A DNA stretch of 64,000 bases, taken from positions 5,828,001 to 5,892,000 of the forward strand of contig CM082581.2 of the NCBI GenBank assembly GCA_040954595.2, read 5' to 3'. The notes under the pieces were generated by a model that searched no databases, was not told where the DNA came from, and saw only the letters and a list, made by a program, of their open reading frames with translations. This DNA comes from Balanoglossus misakiensis (lineage: Eukaryota; Hemichordata). This document shows, in pieces, positions 11,187 to 23,741 of the stretch. Made by a program: the position numbers and the translations under genes. The first letter of the stretch is position 1. The number at the start of each line of letters is the position of its first letter.

Positions 11187-13127
11187 ACACCACAGTAAAT
11201 TCATGTTATCCGCATATTAGAAAGTTGGGATCGTGTCCAGGTGGGTTATAATAATCGGTAATTTTAATTTGAAAAAAGACATTCGAGTAGAGCTTCTTCA
11301 GTTTGATTAAAAGCCACTTTGCAACATCGCCTTTGACATTGTACAATTCAAAGATAATAGTTAATTAAAAGAGAATTTTGTCTTATCCAAAAATTCCACG
11401 ACCCACAAAGTTCTTTGATTACTTTGCTTCATTTCGTTAATAGTAAGTGTATACTTTTAACAGATCCAAACGACCATCTTGTTAAGTTAGTGTGTGCCTC
11501 GAATATAAGCTTTGAACTTGTTCTCGTATTTTTTCAAGGTACCTTTAAAATTGGGTTTCACCGCGAAAAACTAAACAGAGAGCGAGCCAAATTGTCTAAT
11601 ATTTGAAATCCAAAATGGCCGCCAATCACTGCATTAAGTCTGAGGGGAAACATTAATAAAGTAGTGATTTGTGCGAAAACGAGATGGTGAACACCCAATT
11701 TAATTTTTTAAAATAGACTTCTTATTTTACTATAGCACACAAGTGAAAGATTTAAGGTAGATGACTACTCAAAAGTTAGAATATTGTCTTTTTTTCTGAC
11801 GAATTCCGATGCTATAGTTTTCCCATGGTGAAAATATCGGAATATCTCCTTCACAAAATCAAGCGCAGTGACGTTTAAAAGTACTCCTCTTTTGGCACCC
11901 TTTTGTGAAAATGTCAAGAAAATGACAATATTGTAACACTGTTTTATCAACATTCTACATGTTAGGCTGTGGAATGTGATAACCATGCACTGCATCTACG
12001 TAGTCATCTACCTTAATTGACTGTCATTTGTCTCTTCTGAAACTCTGTCTCCGAGGCGCGTACCACCTTAACAAGTGCATGTTCTTTCTTTCTGAATATT
12101 GCTTCAACTGTTACAGTTCTGATGCAAAGATTGATGTGGTCTACTACAGATAACGAGGCAGTCTTAAGACTATTGCATCGGAGAGGTTATTGTGTTTCAG
12201 TTTACCAATATCAATGTAGCTTGTATTTAAGGGACAAAGTCTCTCTCTCGCTGCCCTTTTTTCCATTAAGTATATTTGATACAAGACAACGTTTGTTATT
12301 CTACATGTCGATATATAGTGAATGAACATTCAACTACACACAACTTCCATCCCTCTTATAGACAGGAGAGTGAAAAAACTCGCCAAAATGAATAATCGTT
12401 CTTTACCATTTATTCATTTTGGTCGAGTTTTTACTCTCATATCATACAAGTGGGATGGAAGTTTTGTGTGGTTGATCATTGATTCACTATATATCCACAT
12501 TTACATTAACATACCCAGTGTCTTGTATCAAACATAGTTAATTGAAAAGGGGCAGCTGGAGAGAGACTTTGTCCCTTTAATCTGTAAGTTGCTAATCATG
12601 CAAATAAAAACACGGAATGAAACAACAACCGACTTGGCGTTTACTTCACTATTGTCATGGAGACATCAACCATGTCTCCACTTGCAAATTTTCATGATCT
12701 TAACAATTTTGTACCAGTTCGAACTCGCATCAAATCAAGTCAATATTAATTCCGAAAGATACATCCTCAATGTTGAGGATATGCTGTGATTTGTACTGTT
12801 ATTTCTATGCTTCAACAGTCTTCAAATGATAATTACTGATTGGGGCCCTATTCCAATTTAGGGCAACTGTCTGCCCTTGTGTTTCGTGTGAATAGCGCCA
12901 CCCTCGACGAATATGTCTGTTCCCGCGTAAGTGAAATTGCAAATCGTTATCTGAAAAAGCGCCACCATTGTGACACTACCACTAAAGTACATGTACATGT
13001 ATACAGATTTTTACAGTTTCGGGCGTTATCTTTTTCACTGCGCCCTCTAGAAAAGTTGAATACTTAGTCGCAACGGCCTGTACATTATCAATCAACCAGA
13101 GGAACGTTTTCACTTGGAGACATTGCA
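11187..13127. repeat. 3' flank of C1q gene A, shared with gene C
   Basis: Apart from a MITE at 12231-12576, this flank aligns along its length with 23742-25348 behind gene C. The first ~150 bp are almost identical behind all three genes. It contains an AATAAA at 11655. I see no further gene. Confidence 0.8.
12231..12576. mobile_element. MITE with 17-bp terminal inverted repeats and TTAA flanks
   Basis: The element begins GGGACAAAGTCTCTCTC and ends with its inverse, GAGAGAGACTTTGTCCC. TTAA flanks it on both sides (12227-12230 and 12577-12580). The gene C block has the empty site, a single TTAA, near 24798. Almost the whole element folds on itself: ACTTCCATCCC near 12344 pairs with GGGATGGAAGT near 12452. 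It has no coding capacity. TTAA is the target of piggyBac-like transposases, but the terminal bases do not match the usual CCC start, so the family stays open. Confidence 0.8.
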
Positions 13128-13717
13128 CCTATGCAAATTTAAACACTGTTACCATGGAAAATAGCCAATCACAGATATTCAGCAGGTGGCATACGAGAAA
13201 AGAGTGCGCCAACATATCAGCGGTCATTCGAACACTAAATAAGTCACGCCGTATTGACTGTATATAGGCATCATAAGTAAATTAGAGATGACTGTATACC
13301 TTTAATACAACCAACCTTAGTTTGCACATAATAATAGTTCTTATCAGCGCATTATGCTGAAAGCTTGAACTTTACACACAAAAAAATATATATATAGTGT
13401 AAAATGACAAACAGTTAAAAATCGATGAAAAGGAAGGTTATGAGTTGAGTTTTGAAAGGTCCAATTGAAGTATCGGATTTCCATGATTAGAGACCTGCAA
13501 CAGAGAAAGCCCGTTCACCATAAGGCTGCGTGAATTCAAAATTATGTTTGACGTCACCTCAAGACCCCAAAACCTATGAAGGGGGTGGTTTACAAAACAA
13601 AGCCTTGTAAAATTTAAAAAAACCCGGATAATATCACCCAAGATGAGCTAATTTGTTATGAGAAAATCTTTTTTTTCATACGCATAAGAGCGCTTAAGGC
13701 GAAAATTTAAACACGTT
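13128..13717. other. Spacer between the C1q A and B blocks
   Basis: No gene is seen. About 13615-13710 is a diverged relic of part of unit U: it has CGGATAATATCACCCAAG where U has CGGATAATACCGCCCAAG. An AT-rich (TA)n patch lies near 13386, and TGACGTCA at 13549. Confidence 0.5.
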
Positions 13718-14860
13718 TCTTGGCCCATACACGATCTCAAACACATTGTACCAGTTTGATCTCATGTCAAGGCGTGTGGACACTAGAGAATAATTATGGA
13801 ACTGCAATGACAACGGTACAATCACGAATAAAGGCGGGTTCTGCATGAAAGGAAACGAAAGGTTGAGGGACTGGGCATCTGTTTACTGAACCAAATACTT
13901 ATTTTGTAAAAAAGATCAATGTGAAAAAATGGCGATTGGCGTGTGCTTTCACAGCATGCAGTGGTTTTACCGAGAGTTTAACATGTAAACTGAAACGTAC
14001 ATACCCAGATGAAATACACGGCTGGGGTGGGGGGTGGGCAAACGTTTGGCTCGTGGTGATCTAAATTATTGCAAATGTGACAACATAAATATTTCAAGCT
14101 GTTACATTTCTGTTCAGTATGTTTACACTCTTTGTCAGAATACCAGCTGGTTACAATAAACGCGTCTTCAGTGAAATCAGAAAACAACTGGTTGAACTTT
14201 CGGACCTCTTGAAATTGTCCAATGTGTTTCTTATTAATGAAGAGATCACCTCGTACTTATTGCAACCTTGTAAAAATCTAAAAACGGATAATACCGCCCA
14301 AGGGGAACCAATTTGTTCTGAGAAAAACATGTTTTTTTTCAAACGCATAAGGCCAATATTTTCACACTTTTGTAATGTAAAGGCAAATACTATTCTCACA
14401 ATTGACTGGCAACATTTTTTTTCAATCGACAGAAGTCAAATGTTCCACCCTGATGGGTAACCTAGTCGGGATCAGTTCTTTTTATAGTAAAGATTAGATC
14501 GTAAATCGTCCTTTTCGTTCAGTACTTCACGTACGCGGTGAGATGTATTTATTAAATATCGAAAATGCGTTTCTTTTTGCCGTCACTGTCCTGGCCTTCA
14601 GCTATTAGGAGCAATTTACTTCAAACTCAGTCATTACGGGCAAGATTTGATGCTGTAGTATTCGCGGTGTATATGTTACCTTTCAAAATTAGTTTAAAAT
14701 TTCAGCGGCAAGCCTTATTATTTCTGAGAACAGCGGTTCAAACGAAACAGACTATTACTAGTAAACGCTTGTCTTCATGCTGTCTTCATCAAAACTCTGA
14801 AATCGGCGGGGAAAGGTCGACAAACTTGCAAACAAGACACTATGTCGCCAGCTCTGCAGC
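13718..14860. repeat. Duplication unit U, copy 3 (5'-truncated)
   Basis: Homology to copy 2 starts at its position ~6306 and runs on into the 5' region of gene B. Relative to copies 1 and 2 there are a few small indels near 13990, 14270 and 14650. It is non-coding. Confidence 0.8.
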
Positions 14861-15269
14861 CGATTGTTGATTGGTTACGCCCGCACTCACCATAACTTCC
14901 ATATACGGCATAAATTTCACGAAAACGTTTACGCTTCGCGAACAATGGGCAGGTACCAAGCAGATGGAGAGGGTATTTCTTCATAAATGATACATTCAAA
15001 TAACTAGTAGCCCCAGTTACTATTATGTTTGAGAGTTAAATTTTAAAGTTGTAAACAAGTAAACGTTGAATACTTCTGCTCAATTTGTATGTCGTTAAGT
15101 TTGAACAAAACTTATAGTGTTGTCAAATCCTTAGAAATCGATTCCCTCCCTTCTCTAGTAATGTGCGGTACTAACATTTCAGTATTTATTGAACATATCT
15201 TCACTTACTTATCCATTGCCGCGAGAGCTTTGACAGAGGCAACAAGTTCCACAAGGACGCGAACACAAA

Positions 15270-15342
15270 ACTGCCCAACGTTCTGAGAAGAGAAAGCAGT
15301 ACACGTAGAAGATTAATTTTGAAGATTGCAAATGAGCTTAAG
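15270..15342 (+). other. Candidate 5' non-coding exon of C1q gene B
   Basis: This is the counterpart of the leader proposed for gene A. It ends GAGCTTAAG|GTATGTG with the donor at 15343, and would splice to the CAG acceptor just before the ATG at 16078. Confidence 0.35.
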
Positions 15343-16077
15343 GTATGTGATGATGTTCTCCGAAAAGTAGCACCCATGCATATAAATTCTTCGCTAAATT
15401 TCCGTTGAACACGATTGGAAGTTTTTCTTTGGATAATTGCGTTTGTGAGAGAGAACACATTTCGTGATAATAGTACACTGGCCAAATGAAGGACACTCTC
15501 TCCCTATATACTCACTTTCACATCGCAACATAGGGACCACGTATCAATCAAAATATGCAGTTAGGAATTGATTTTTATCCGCCATTACCAAATTAGGGAT
15601 TGTTCAATTATGACTGCCGGAATGGATTGGCAAACTCCGGGGGTGGGGGGTTGCGTCTTAAAATATGGCATTTCAAGGTTGTACGTTTATACACATACGT
15701 GCATGAAACGGAGATGAGTCGCTTAATTTTCGCAGCTAAGTTAAATCTACTGCATATTACTTATGGAGTAAGTATTGCTGGTCAATCAATCATTATAAAT
15801 TATCACTGTGATACATAGAGAGAGAGTGTGATACTGTGTAAACTAATGAGTGAAGTATTGCACATTTGTTTACCGAGTACCAAGCGGAAGGGAAACAAAT
15901 GGAACTTATTTTACTATAATGAGGTTGCGCATTTGCATGTTCTTTGACTCCTGTCCATGTTTTATGCTGTTTGCTGAGATTAGTCATGATGGGTTTTTGC
16001 ATAAACTGAAGAGTGGCCATTTACACAGCAAAACTGTCCCTTGTATGAGTAAATTGACTTTTCGCTTTTTTTTCAGC

Positions 16078-17518
16078 ATGACTAACATCGCTGTTGTGCT
16101 GCTGCTGTTCGTGTTTGTGAGAACCTCCACCACGCAAGACACTAGTGCAGACCAGTGCCTCAGTATTTGTACGGAGTCATGGCCGGATACAAGGGGACCA
16201 GTTGGACCACCAGGCCCCCCAGGGACACCCGGCATTTCCGGTCCAGTTGGAAGACAGGGTAAGACTGATCCCCGAAAAAATGAGTTTCATGTTACAGTGA
16301 GTTCAGGAAAAACTTGACGCCAATAAACAGCCATGAATTGCTTATTGCTAGAATTGAGTGTGTTCCTAAATTTACCATTTTTTTCGAAACACCTTTATTT
16401 AGTCAAAAGGTTTTCAATGGGTGTCCACACGTAAAAATGCGCCATGGTCATTCGAAGGCTTGGACACACTTTTGACCATATATAGGCATATATGTTGTAC
16501 TTCCCTTAAAACGTGTACCAATGGGAGTGGGTGTTATAATTGTTGAAGCCTCTCTCCCACTTTGTAGGTCAGCCTGGTGTGATTGGTCCCGTTGGTACTC
16601 AAGGGGTCAAAGGTGAACCTGGTGAGAAAGGCGAGAAGGGCGATGTTGCTGTCAATGGAGATAAAGGTATTAATTGTTATCACTTTTGTATTAAGCAGCC
16701 GTTAATTGCAATACGACCAAATTCTGCTGTTGGATAAGATTACAATTATAGTCTCAAAAGCATGGTGAGAAATAGGCTGACATCTTTATATATCCTTTTT
16801 TGTGTAATGGAATATATTTTTTTCATTTATTATTAATTATCATGCACTACATGCATTTTAGTTAGTTAGTGCTTGTTTTTAATACAACATTTTATCAGAA
16901 TCCAGGATTCAAAAAGTTTGATGAAAGTGTTCTCCCGTCGCTTCACAATGTTTAGGTGAATCTGGGGTTAGAGGTGAAACCGGGCATCCTGGGAAAATTG
17001 GTCCACAAGGTCCAAAGGGTGAGAGCGGTGAAAACGGGACTGATGGTGCTTCAGGTGGACCTGGAGTACCAGGGGTCAAGGGTCAGAAAGGTGAAACTGG
17101 CGAAGTGCAACAAGCAAAGGTGGCATTCACTGTGGGAAGGCATGATGGTTTAGAAGGGACCAGTTCTGAGCAAACTATCACGTATACTGATGACATATTA
17201 AACGAAGGTGCAAATATCAATCTCGGTTCAGGTGTGTTTACCTGTGAGGTTCCTGGCATCTATTACTTCTCATTCACATTTCGTTCAAATTCCGGTAAAT
17301 TCATTGACGTACAACTTAGACAGAATGGTGTCGCCAAGTTTAAAATTTATCGCAGTAGCTATTCAGACTACACTTTGCAATCTCAGAGTGGTATGTTACA
17401 CCTGAACCGAGGTGATGAAGTCAAACTAGTGCTACCTGGTGGTACCAGATACAGATTTCTCTATTGTGGTGGTGCTCCCTGTAACACCTTCAGTGGGTTC
17501 CTTATCTATCCCGACTAA
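16078..17518 (+). CDS. Secreted collagen-stalk C1q-domain protein, paralogue B
   Basis: Coding exons 16078-16258, 16568-16666 and 16956-17518 give 280 residues, with the same phase-1 intron positions as gene A. A signal peptide covers residues 1 to about 19, and Cys27 and Cys31 sit before the stalk. Residues 40-141 are about 34 collagen triplets with the same single AVN interruption as gene A. The C1q head occupies about 146-280. The N-terminal exon is two residues shorter than in A. Introns and 3' flank are nearly identical to those of gene A, but the head differs mainly by replacements, including the loop before CNTFSGF (GGTRYRFLYCGGAP in B, GSIIYGFLYCAGGIP in A). It is likely secreted and oligomeric; ligand and expression are unknown. 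Confidence 0.92.
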
Positions 17519-17990
17519 ACACCACAGTAAATTCATGTTATCCGCATATTAGAAAGTTGGGATCGTGTCCAGGTGGGTTATAATAATCGGTAATTTTAAT
17601 TTGAAAAAAAAGACATTCGAGTAGAGCTTCTTCAGTTTGATTAAAAGCCACTTTGCAACATCGCCTTTGACATTGTACAAATTAAAGTTAATTCAAAGAG
17701 AACAGTTAATTCAAAGAGAATTTTGCCTTATCCAAAAATTCCACGACCCACAAAGTTCTTTGATTACTTTGCTTCATTTCGTTAATAGTAAGTGTATACT
17801 TTTAACAGATCCAAACGACCATCTTGTTAAGTTAGTGTGTGCCTCGAATATAAGCTTTGAACTTGTTCTCGTATTTTTTCACTTTACCTTTAAAACAACA
17901 ACCGACTTGGCGTTTACTTCACCATTATCATGGAGACACCAACCATGTCTCCACTTGCAAATTTTCTTATTAACTCTAAGTGAGCTGTAA
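17519..17990. repeat. 3' flank of gene B with a ~1.1 kb deletion
   Basis: This matches the gene A flank to about 11545, then jumps to sequence equivalent to 12622 (AACAACAACCGACTTGGCG), so about 1.1 kb is missing. Homology ends near 17965. A possible ATTAAA polyadenylation signal lies at 17681. Confidence 0.75.
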
Positions 17991-18786
17991 GCCAAATATG
18001 CTGGGTGATGAGAAATTGGAAATGTCAGACGAAACTTCGGAACTTTGTTTAAAACGGTGAAGTTGAAAATGTGATATTTGTGTGAAGAAAATTGTCTGAA
18101 CACCCAAGCTTTGTCAATAGTATACGGGAGGAGGATGTTTTGGAGGGGAATTTTTAGTTGTGATAAAACGATTTCATATGTGTATCACTTGGTATCATAT
18201 ACCACATTCAATCTGAAGTTTTCAAAAACTGTCCAGTTAGATTACATATGTACCATATATCACTGGTTTTTACGAGATCCCGGCCTGTGTATGATTTAAA
18301 AATATTGTACCAGTTCGATCTCGTATCAAATTATCATTTTTGAGATCAGTCTTGAAGCAACACGCCACAACACAAAACAGTAAAGTACATCACCGTGTTC
18401 AGGGCGGTACGGTAAAAATGTGTCTTTGAAAATGAATTACTAGTAAGAAGCCAATTTCAAGAACAAATGCAATGAATAACGTTTAACTATCCTTATTGAA
18501 AACTCAGTGATTTTGGATTATTTTTGTGCAGAAGTACGTGGATTAAAACATGTGAAACGCTAGAAGTTGAACAGACGGGTCAATGTGTAATTGGAGGAGA
18601 TAGATTGCCATTCAGCTGATAAATATTCACATGTTGGTGTGAATATATAGCGCCCTCTTTGACGACATGGGACTATACCCACGTAGCAAGGAATTCAACG
18701 CGCAGAAGCAACTCTGCCAAATCCCCACTCACTTGAACTTTAACTGGGAATACGCCAGTGCTGTAACAGGGCCAGGCATTACTATC
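17991..18786. other. Spacer, nothing recognised
   Basis: This is AT-rich sequence without a supported gene or repeat family. Confidence 0.4.
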
Positions 18787-21163
18787 TACTTATACACTCC
18801 TGTCCGCTCAATATTTCCAGTAGTGTAATCTCTGGGGTTGGGATGTTTATCGTAGTGGATATTATAATTTCACGGCATAGGCCTACATGTATACCACCAG
18901 CATATTTCAGATCTGTGAAAACAAATATTCGGGTCGAGTCGCAAAGCCTGCTGAACCCTGTAGTGAACATACGCAGTTTTAATACCCCGTTTTACTTGGT
19001 GGCCCGCTTTTCTCGTGACGGACGATACTTGAAAAGAAAACCACATGCTGCTCGATCGATTCGGAAGTGTGGGAGTGCAGGGTAATAAATTTCAAACCCG
19101 TCAGTTGTGTACACCGAGAATAACTTATTGAAAAACTCTCCAGGATATATTTACTGGGGTGTACATTACATACATTTTCGATCAAAATTCCCATTTTCCC
19201 CCTAAAATGTACACGAATTTTGTAACAGGTCAAGGCACGAATGTCTATTATGCGGTGAGAATACACCACAGACACGCATACCACCAGGACTCTTTCAGAT
19301 CTTTGAAAACATATTAAATATATGCATACGGGTCCTGTCACAGAGCCTGATGTCCCCTGTAGTGACACCTACGCATTTTACCGATTTTTACTCAGAGTAA
19401 CAATTGAGCATATGTTTGGGTTCAAGACATGCAAATTGTTTAGTTTTCTTCTGATAAAACTACATGTTGTATAAATAATGGAGTATAGATCTGACTCATA
19501 CATGTAGTAAATATCAAGCGAGTGATATGATCATTCTCATTCAAAGTAAACAAGTTATCGTGTATGAGAAACATGTACAACTGAAATATAACATACATTT
19601 GTCCTTATTCACAGAATACATAAGTCAACAACGGTCTTCAGACCCACCAACGTGGCTGTAGGCAATAAAACTCCACACGTTCCATAGTTGCACGGCATAA
19701 ATGCTTACTGTGTCATATTTTATATATTTCGTAGTTTTAGCTTTACAGCGGGAGTTACATTTCCTAATAAATGAGCATACGCACACGGCAAATTTTTGTC
19801 GAACAATTTCCTGCAGACTTAATTTACTCTTTTTGAAATGGACATGTACAATAATTAACATTAGTAGCCAAAGCCTTTGATTTCATGGAAATCAATTCAC
19901 TGAGTGGTAGTTTTGAATCATTAATGACAACACTGTAGTCATTTTCTTCAGTATTTTTGACATAAAAAACAAGTAAATTTGTGAGACCAGCCAAGTAATG
20001 AGTGTTGAACAGCGTTGTTTCCGGTACTTACACTATACCACTATATATTTTCAATATTTATTATATACACTTTCTTGTGTTGAATTGTAACTACTTATAT
20101 CCTGTCCGCTCAATATTTCCAGTAGTGTAATCTCTGGGGTTGGGATGTTTATCGTAGTGGATATTATAATTACACGGCATAGGCCTACATGTATACCATC
20201 AGCATATTTCAGATCTGTGAAAACAAATATTCGGGTCGAGTCGCAAAGCCTGCTGAACCCTGTAGTGAACATACGCAGTTGTAATACCCCGTTTTACTTG
20301 GTGGCCCGCTTTTCTCGTGACGGACGATACTTGAAAAGAAAACCACATGCTGCTCGATCGATTCGGAAGTGTGGGAGTACAGGGTAATAAATTTCAAACC
20401 CGTCAACTGTGTACACTGAGAATAACTTATTGAAAAACTCTCCAGGATATATTTACTGGGGTGTACATTACATACATTTTCGATCAAAATTCCCATTTTT
20501 CCCTAAAATGTACACGAATCTTGTAACAGGTCAAGGCACGAATGTCTATTATGCGGTGAGAATACACCACAGACACGCATACCACCAGGACTCTTTCAGA
20601 TCTTTGAAAACAATATTAAATATATGCATACGGGTCCTGTCACAGAGCCGGATGTCCCCTGTAGTGACACCTACGCATTTTACCGATTTTTACTCAGAGT
20701 AACAATTTAGCATATGTTCGGGTTTAAGACATGCAAGTTGTTTAGTTTTCTTTCGATAAAACTACTTGCTGTATAAATAATGGAGTATAGATCAGACTCA
20801 TACATGTAGTAAATATCAAGCGAGTGATATGATCATTCTCATTCAAAGTAAACAAGTTATCGTGTATGAGAAACTTGTTTAATTACAACTGCAATATATC
20901 ATTACATTTGTCCTCATTCACAGAATACATGTGTATGTGCACATATGTCAACAACGGTCGTCAGACCCACCAACAATAAAACTCCACACGTTCCATAGTT
21001 TACACGGCATAAATGCTTATTGTGTCATATTTTATATATTTCGTAGTTTTAGCTTTACAACGGGAGTTACATTTCCTACGCACACGGCAAATATTTGTCG
21101 AACAATTTCCTGTAGACTTAATTACTCTTTTTGAAATGGGCATGTACAATAATTAACATAAGT
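18787..21163. repeat. ~1.3 kb direct tandem duplication
   Basis: Copy 1 starts at about 18787 and copy 2 at about 20092 (both CTACTTATA, then CTGTCCGCTCAATATTTCC). Homology in copy 2 runs to about 21163. Each copy contains a degenerate internal repeat: the stretch with CATATTTCAGATCTGTGAAAAC near 18900 resembles CTCTTTCAGATCTTTGAAAAC near 19291, including the following CCTGTAGTGA. An 80-codon frame (18846-19085 and 20148-20387) is kept in both copies but matches no family I know. The high similarity alone could keep it open. Confidence 0.8.
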
Positions 21164-21770
21164 AATGATTTTTAAATAACTTTTTGACTTTATTTCTCTG
21201 TTGGATATAATAAGAATAGTGTATAAAAATAGGTAACTGTTGGCTTCAAACGCATTGTCCTGAACGTCGAGCTACCGTTGCGAAGATATTGGGTGAGTAC
21301 CAAATTATTGATATCTGCAAAAAACGTTTTCGGAATTATTGTGTGCAAGAGTCATGGCTCCGGACATTTTGTTCCTGTCATAGAGTTATCTCGGACCATT
21401 CACATGATGTTGTAGTACAATTGACATGTATAACAATGATGCGTAGCAATCCCTGGCCTGTGCGTGTCTACGTCTGGGTAATTTGCCTACTGTACATCCA
21501 GTCTTTTGTGTATGTTTGCTGAAATGTACAGTATAGGGTATTTGGCGGGCTCGTCTTAGGGACATCTACAGCTAGAGTCCCATTTGCGAAACATGTTTTT
21601 TTCCAGCGTCAATAACACAGCTGTGTCATCACTACTGCAGTTGAATGTTGTGATACGAGTCACTACAGTATCCATATTGCCGGCACGTGTTTTGTTCGAA
21701 CTATGGTTAATACACAGAACAAAACTACTGGAAAATAAGTGCTTTTGAGATTATATACTTTAAAATTATG
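21164..21770. other. Spacer before the C1q C block, nothing recognised
   Basis: No unit U is seen here, unlike ahead of genes A and B. Weak similarity to the gene A 5' region begins at about 21775. Confidence 0.4.
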
Positions 21771-21926
21771 AAAAAAGAGAACATTATACTTCTGCGCAAT
21801 TAGTATTTCGGTGCATTGGAAAAAACAACCTTTTGAAGTCGATCTCCCTCCTGCAAGTGTATATTACGTACATTTCAATATGTTTTAATCATGTTTTCCC
21901 TTAGTAATCCATTGCTGTGAGAGCTT

Positions 21927-21935
21927 TATAAAAGG
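21927..21935 (+). promoter_or_regulatory. TATA box candidate for C1q gene C
   Basis: TATAAAAGG lies about 30 bp before the conserved leader stretch. The aligned gene A and B regions lack it; they carry an extra ~19 bp (GACAGAGGCAACAAGTTCC) at the same point. Confidence 0.45.
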
Positions 21936-21956
21936 ACGTGAATACAAAAACAGTCG

Positions 21957-22020
21957 AAGTTCTGAGAAGAGACAGCAGTACGCGTAGAAGATTAATTTTG
22001 AAGATTACACTCAGCTTAAG
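21957..22020 (+). other. Candidate 5' non-coding exon of C1q gene C
   Basis: This is the counterpart of the A and B leaders, ending AGCTTAAG|GTATTT. The donor is weaker than GTATGTG in A and B. The start is placed about 30 bp after the TATA motif. Confidence 0.35.
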
Positions 22021-22639
22021 GTATTTAATGCTTTCTTCCGAAAAGTAGAACTCATGTACAACCGCTTTTCACGATGCTTACGTTCAACGCGATTGAAAGT
22101 TATTTAGAGAGGACATTTCGTGATGTAGTACAGTGCCCAATGATATGTTATCCCTATGTACTCAATTCAGTTATCAATAACAGCTGGGGTGGAATGGCAA
22201 ACTCCGGGGCGGGAGGGGGTCTGTTTAATACACACAGGGGTTAGATCGACTGGATATTTCAACAACTGGTGGTCTTCTTTGTCAGATACTAAAGAAAATA
22301 TAACAGTGCCACGAATTCTTGCAATTTAGGCGCACATTGTTAGTCCCATATCCAATTTTTACTCTGAGGGACTTTACTGTATGCGACATAAATTTATTCC
22401 GATTCTGGATTAACGTTTGAATCTTTTAAGTTAAACGTTTCGTGGTAGCATTTTGAGGCCTTTTTTATGAATAACATTACGCATTTAATGGAACTGTTCG
22501 CTTATTGTATGTCTTTTTATTTCTGCCCATGTATTCTGCTCTTGGCTGTGATCCGTCATGATACTGCAGGTATTCGCTCAAACTGGAGAACTGCCTTTGT
22601 AATTACATTGTACCTACTGATTTTAAATTTTTTTTCAGC

Positions 22640-23741
22640 ATGGCTAAAATCGCTTTTGTGCTGCTGTTCGTATTCGTGAGAACATGCGTTTCGCAAAACA
22701 CTAGTGTAGAGCATCAGTGCCTCAGTATTTGTACGGAGTCATGGCCGGATACAAGAGGACCAGTTGGACCACCAGGCCTCCCAGGGACACCCGGCATTTC
22801 CGGTCCAGTTGGAAGACAGGGTAAGACTGATCCCCGAACAAATGATTTTTATGTTACAGAGAGTTTAGGAAAAACTTGACGCAAATAAACATCCATGAAT
22901 TGCTTACTTACTAAATTGGGTGTGTTCATAAATTTACCATTTTTTGCCCGAAACACCTTTATTTAGTCAAACGGTTTTCAATGTGTGGCTACACGAAAAA
23001 AATGCGCCATGGTCATTCGTGGGCTCAGACATACCCCTTTGGCCATATATAGGCATATGTAAATAAGAGCTGGTTGTAATCCTTTAAAACGATGGGAGTG
23101 GTAATTGTTGAAGCCTCTCCCACTTTGTAGGTCTGCCTGGTGTGATTGGTCCCGTTGGTACTCAAGGGGTGAAAGGTGAACCTGGCGAGAAAGGTGAAAC
23201 TGGGCGTCCTGGGAAAATTGGTCCACAAGGTCCAAAGGGTGAGAGCGGTGAAAATGGGACTGATGGTACTACAGGTGGACCTGGAGTACCAGGGGTCAAA
23301 GGTCAGAAAGGTGAAACTGGCGAAGTGCAACAAGCTACTAAGGTGGCATTCACTGTGGCAAGGAAGACTGGTTTAGAAGGGACCAGTTCTGATCAAACTA
23401 TCACGTATACTAGTGCCATATTAAAAACAGGTGAAAATATCAATCTCGGTTCAGGTGTGTTTACCTGTGAGGTTCCTGGCATCTATTACTTCTCGTTCAC
23501 ATTCCGTTCATATTCCGGCAAATACATTGGTGTAGAACTTAAACGGAATGGTGTCGCCATGTTTAGAATTTATCGCGGTAGCTATTCAGACTACACTTTG
23601 CAATCTCAGAGTGGTATGTTACACCTGAACCGAGGTGATCAAGTCAAACTAGTGCTACGTGGTAGTACCAATTACAGATTTTCCTATTGTAGTAGTACTC
23701 CCTGTAACACCTTCAGTGGGTTCCTAATCAATGCCGACTAA
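22640..23741 (+). CDS. Secreted collagen-stalk C1q-domain protein, paralogue C (two coding exons)
   Basis: Coding exons 22640-22820 and 23131-23741 give 263 residues. A signal peptide covers residues 1 to about 18; Cys16 lies inside it. Cys27 and Cys31 precede the stalk. Residues 40-123 are 28 uninterrupted Gly-X-Y triplets, and the C1q head spans about 128-263. The gene lacks the second intron of A and B: exon 2 runs straight into the exon-3 collagen sequence through [13 protein letters not shown]. This removes about 20 residues of stalk, including the AVN interruption. The head is again distinct from A and B ([15 protein letters not shown] before CNTFSGF). An AATAAA lies at 23907 and another at 24226. 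It is probably an extracellular oligomer; the ligand is unknown. Confidence 0.92.
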
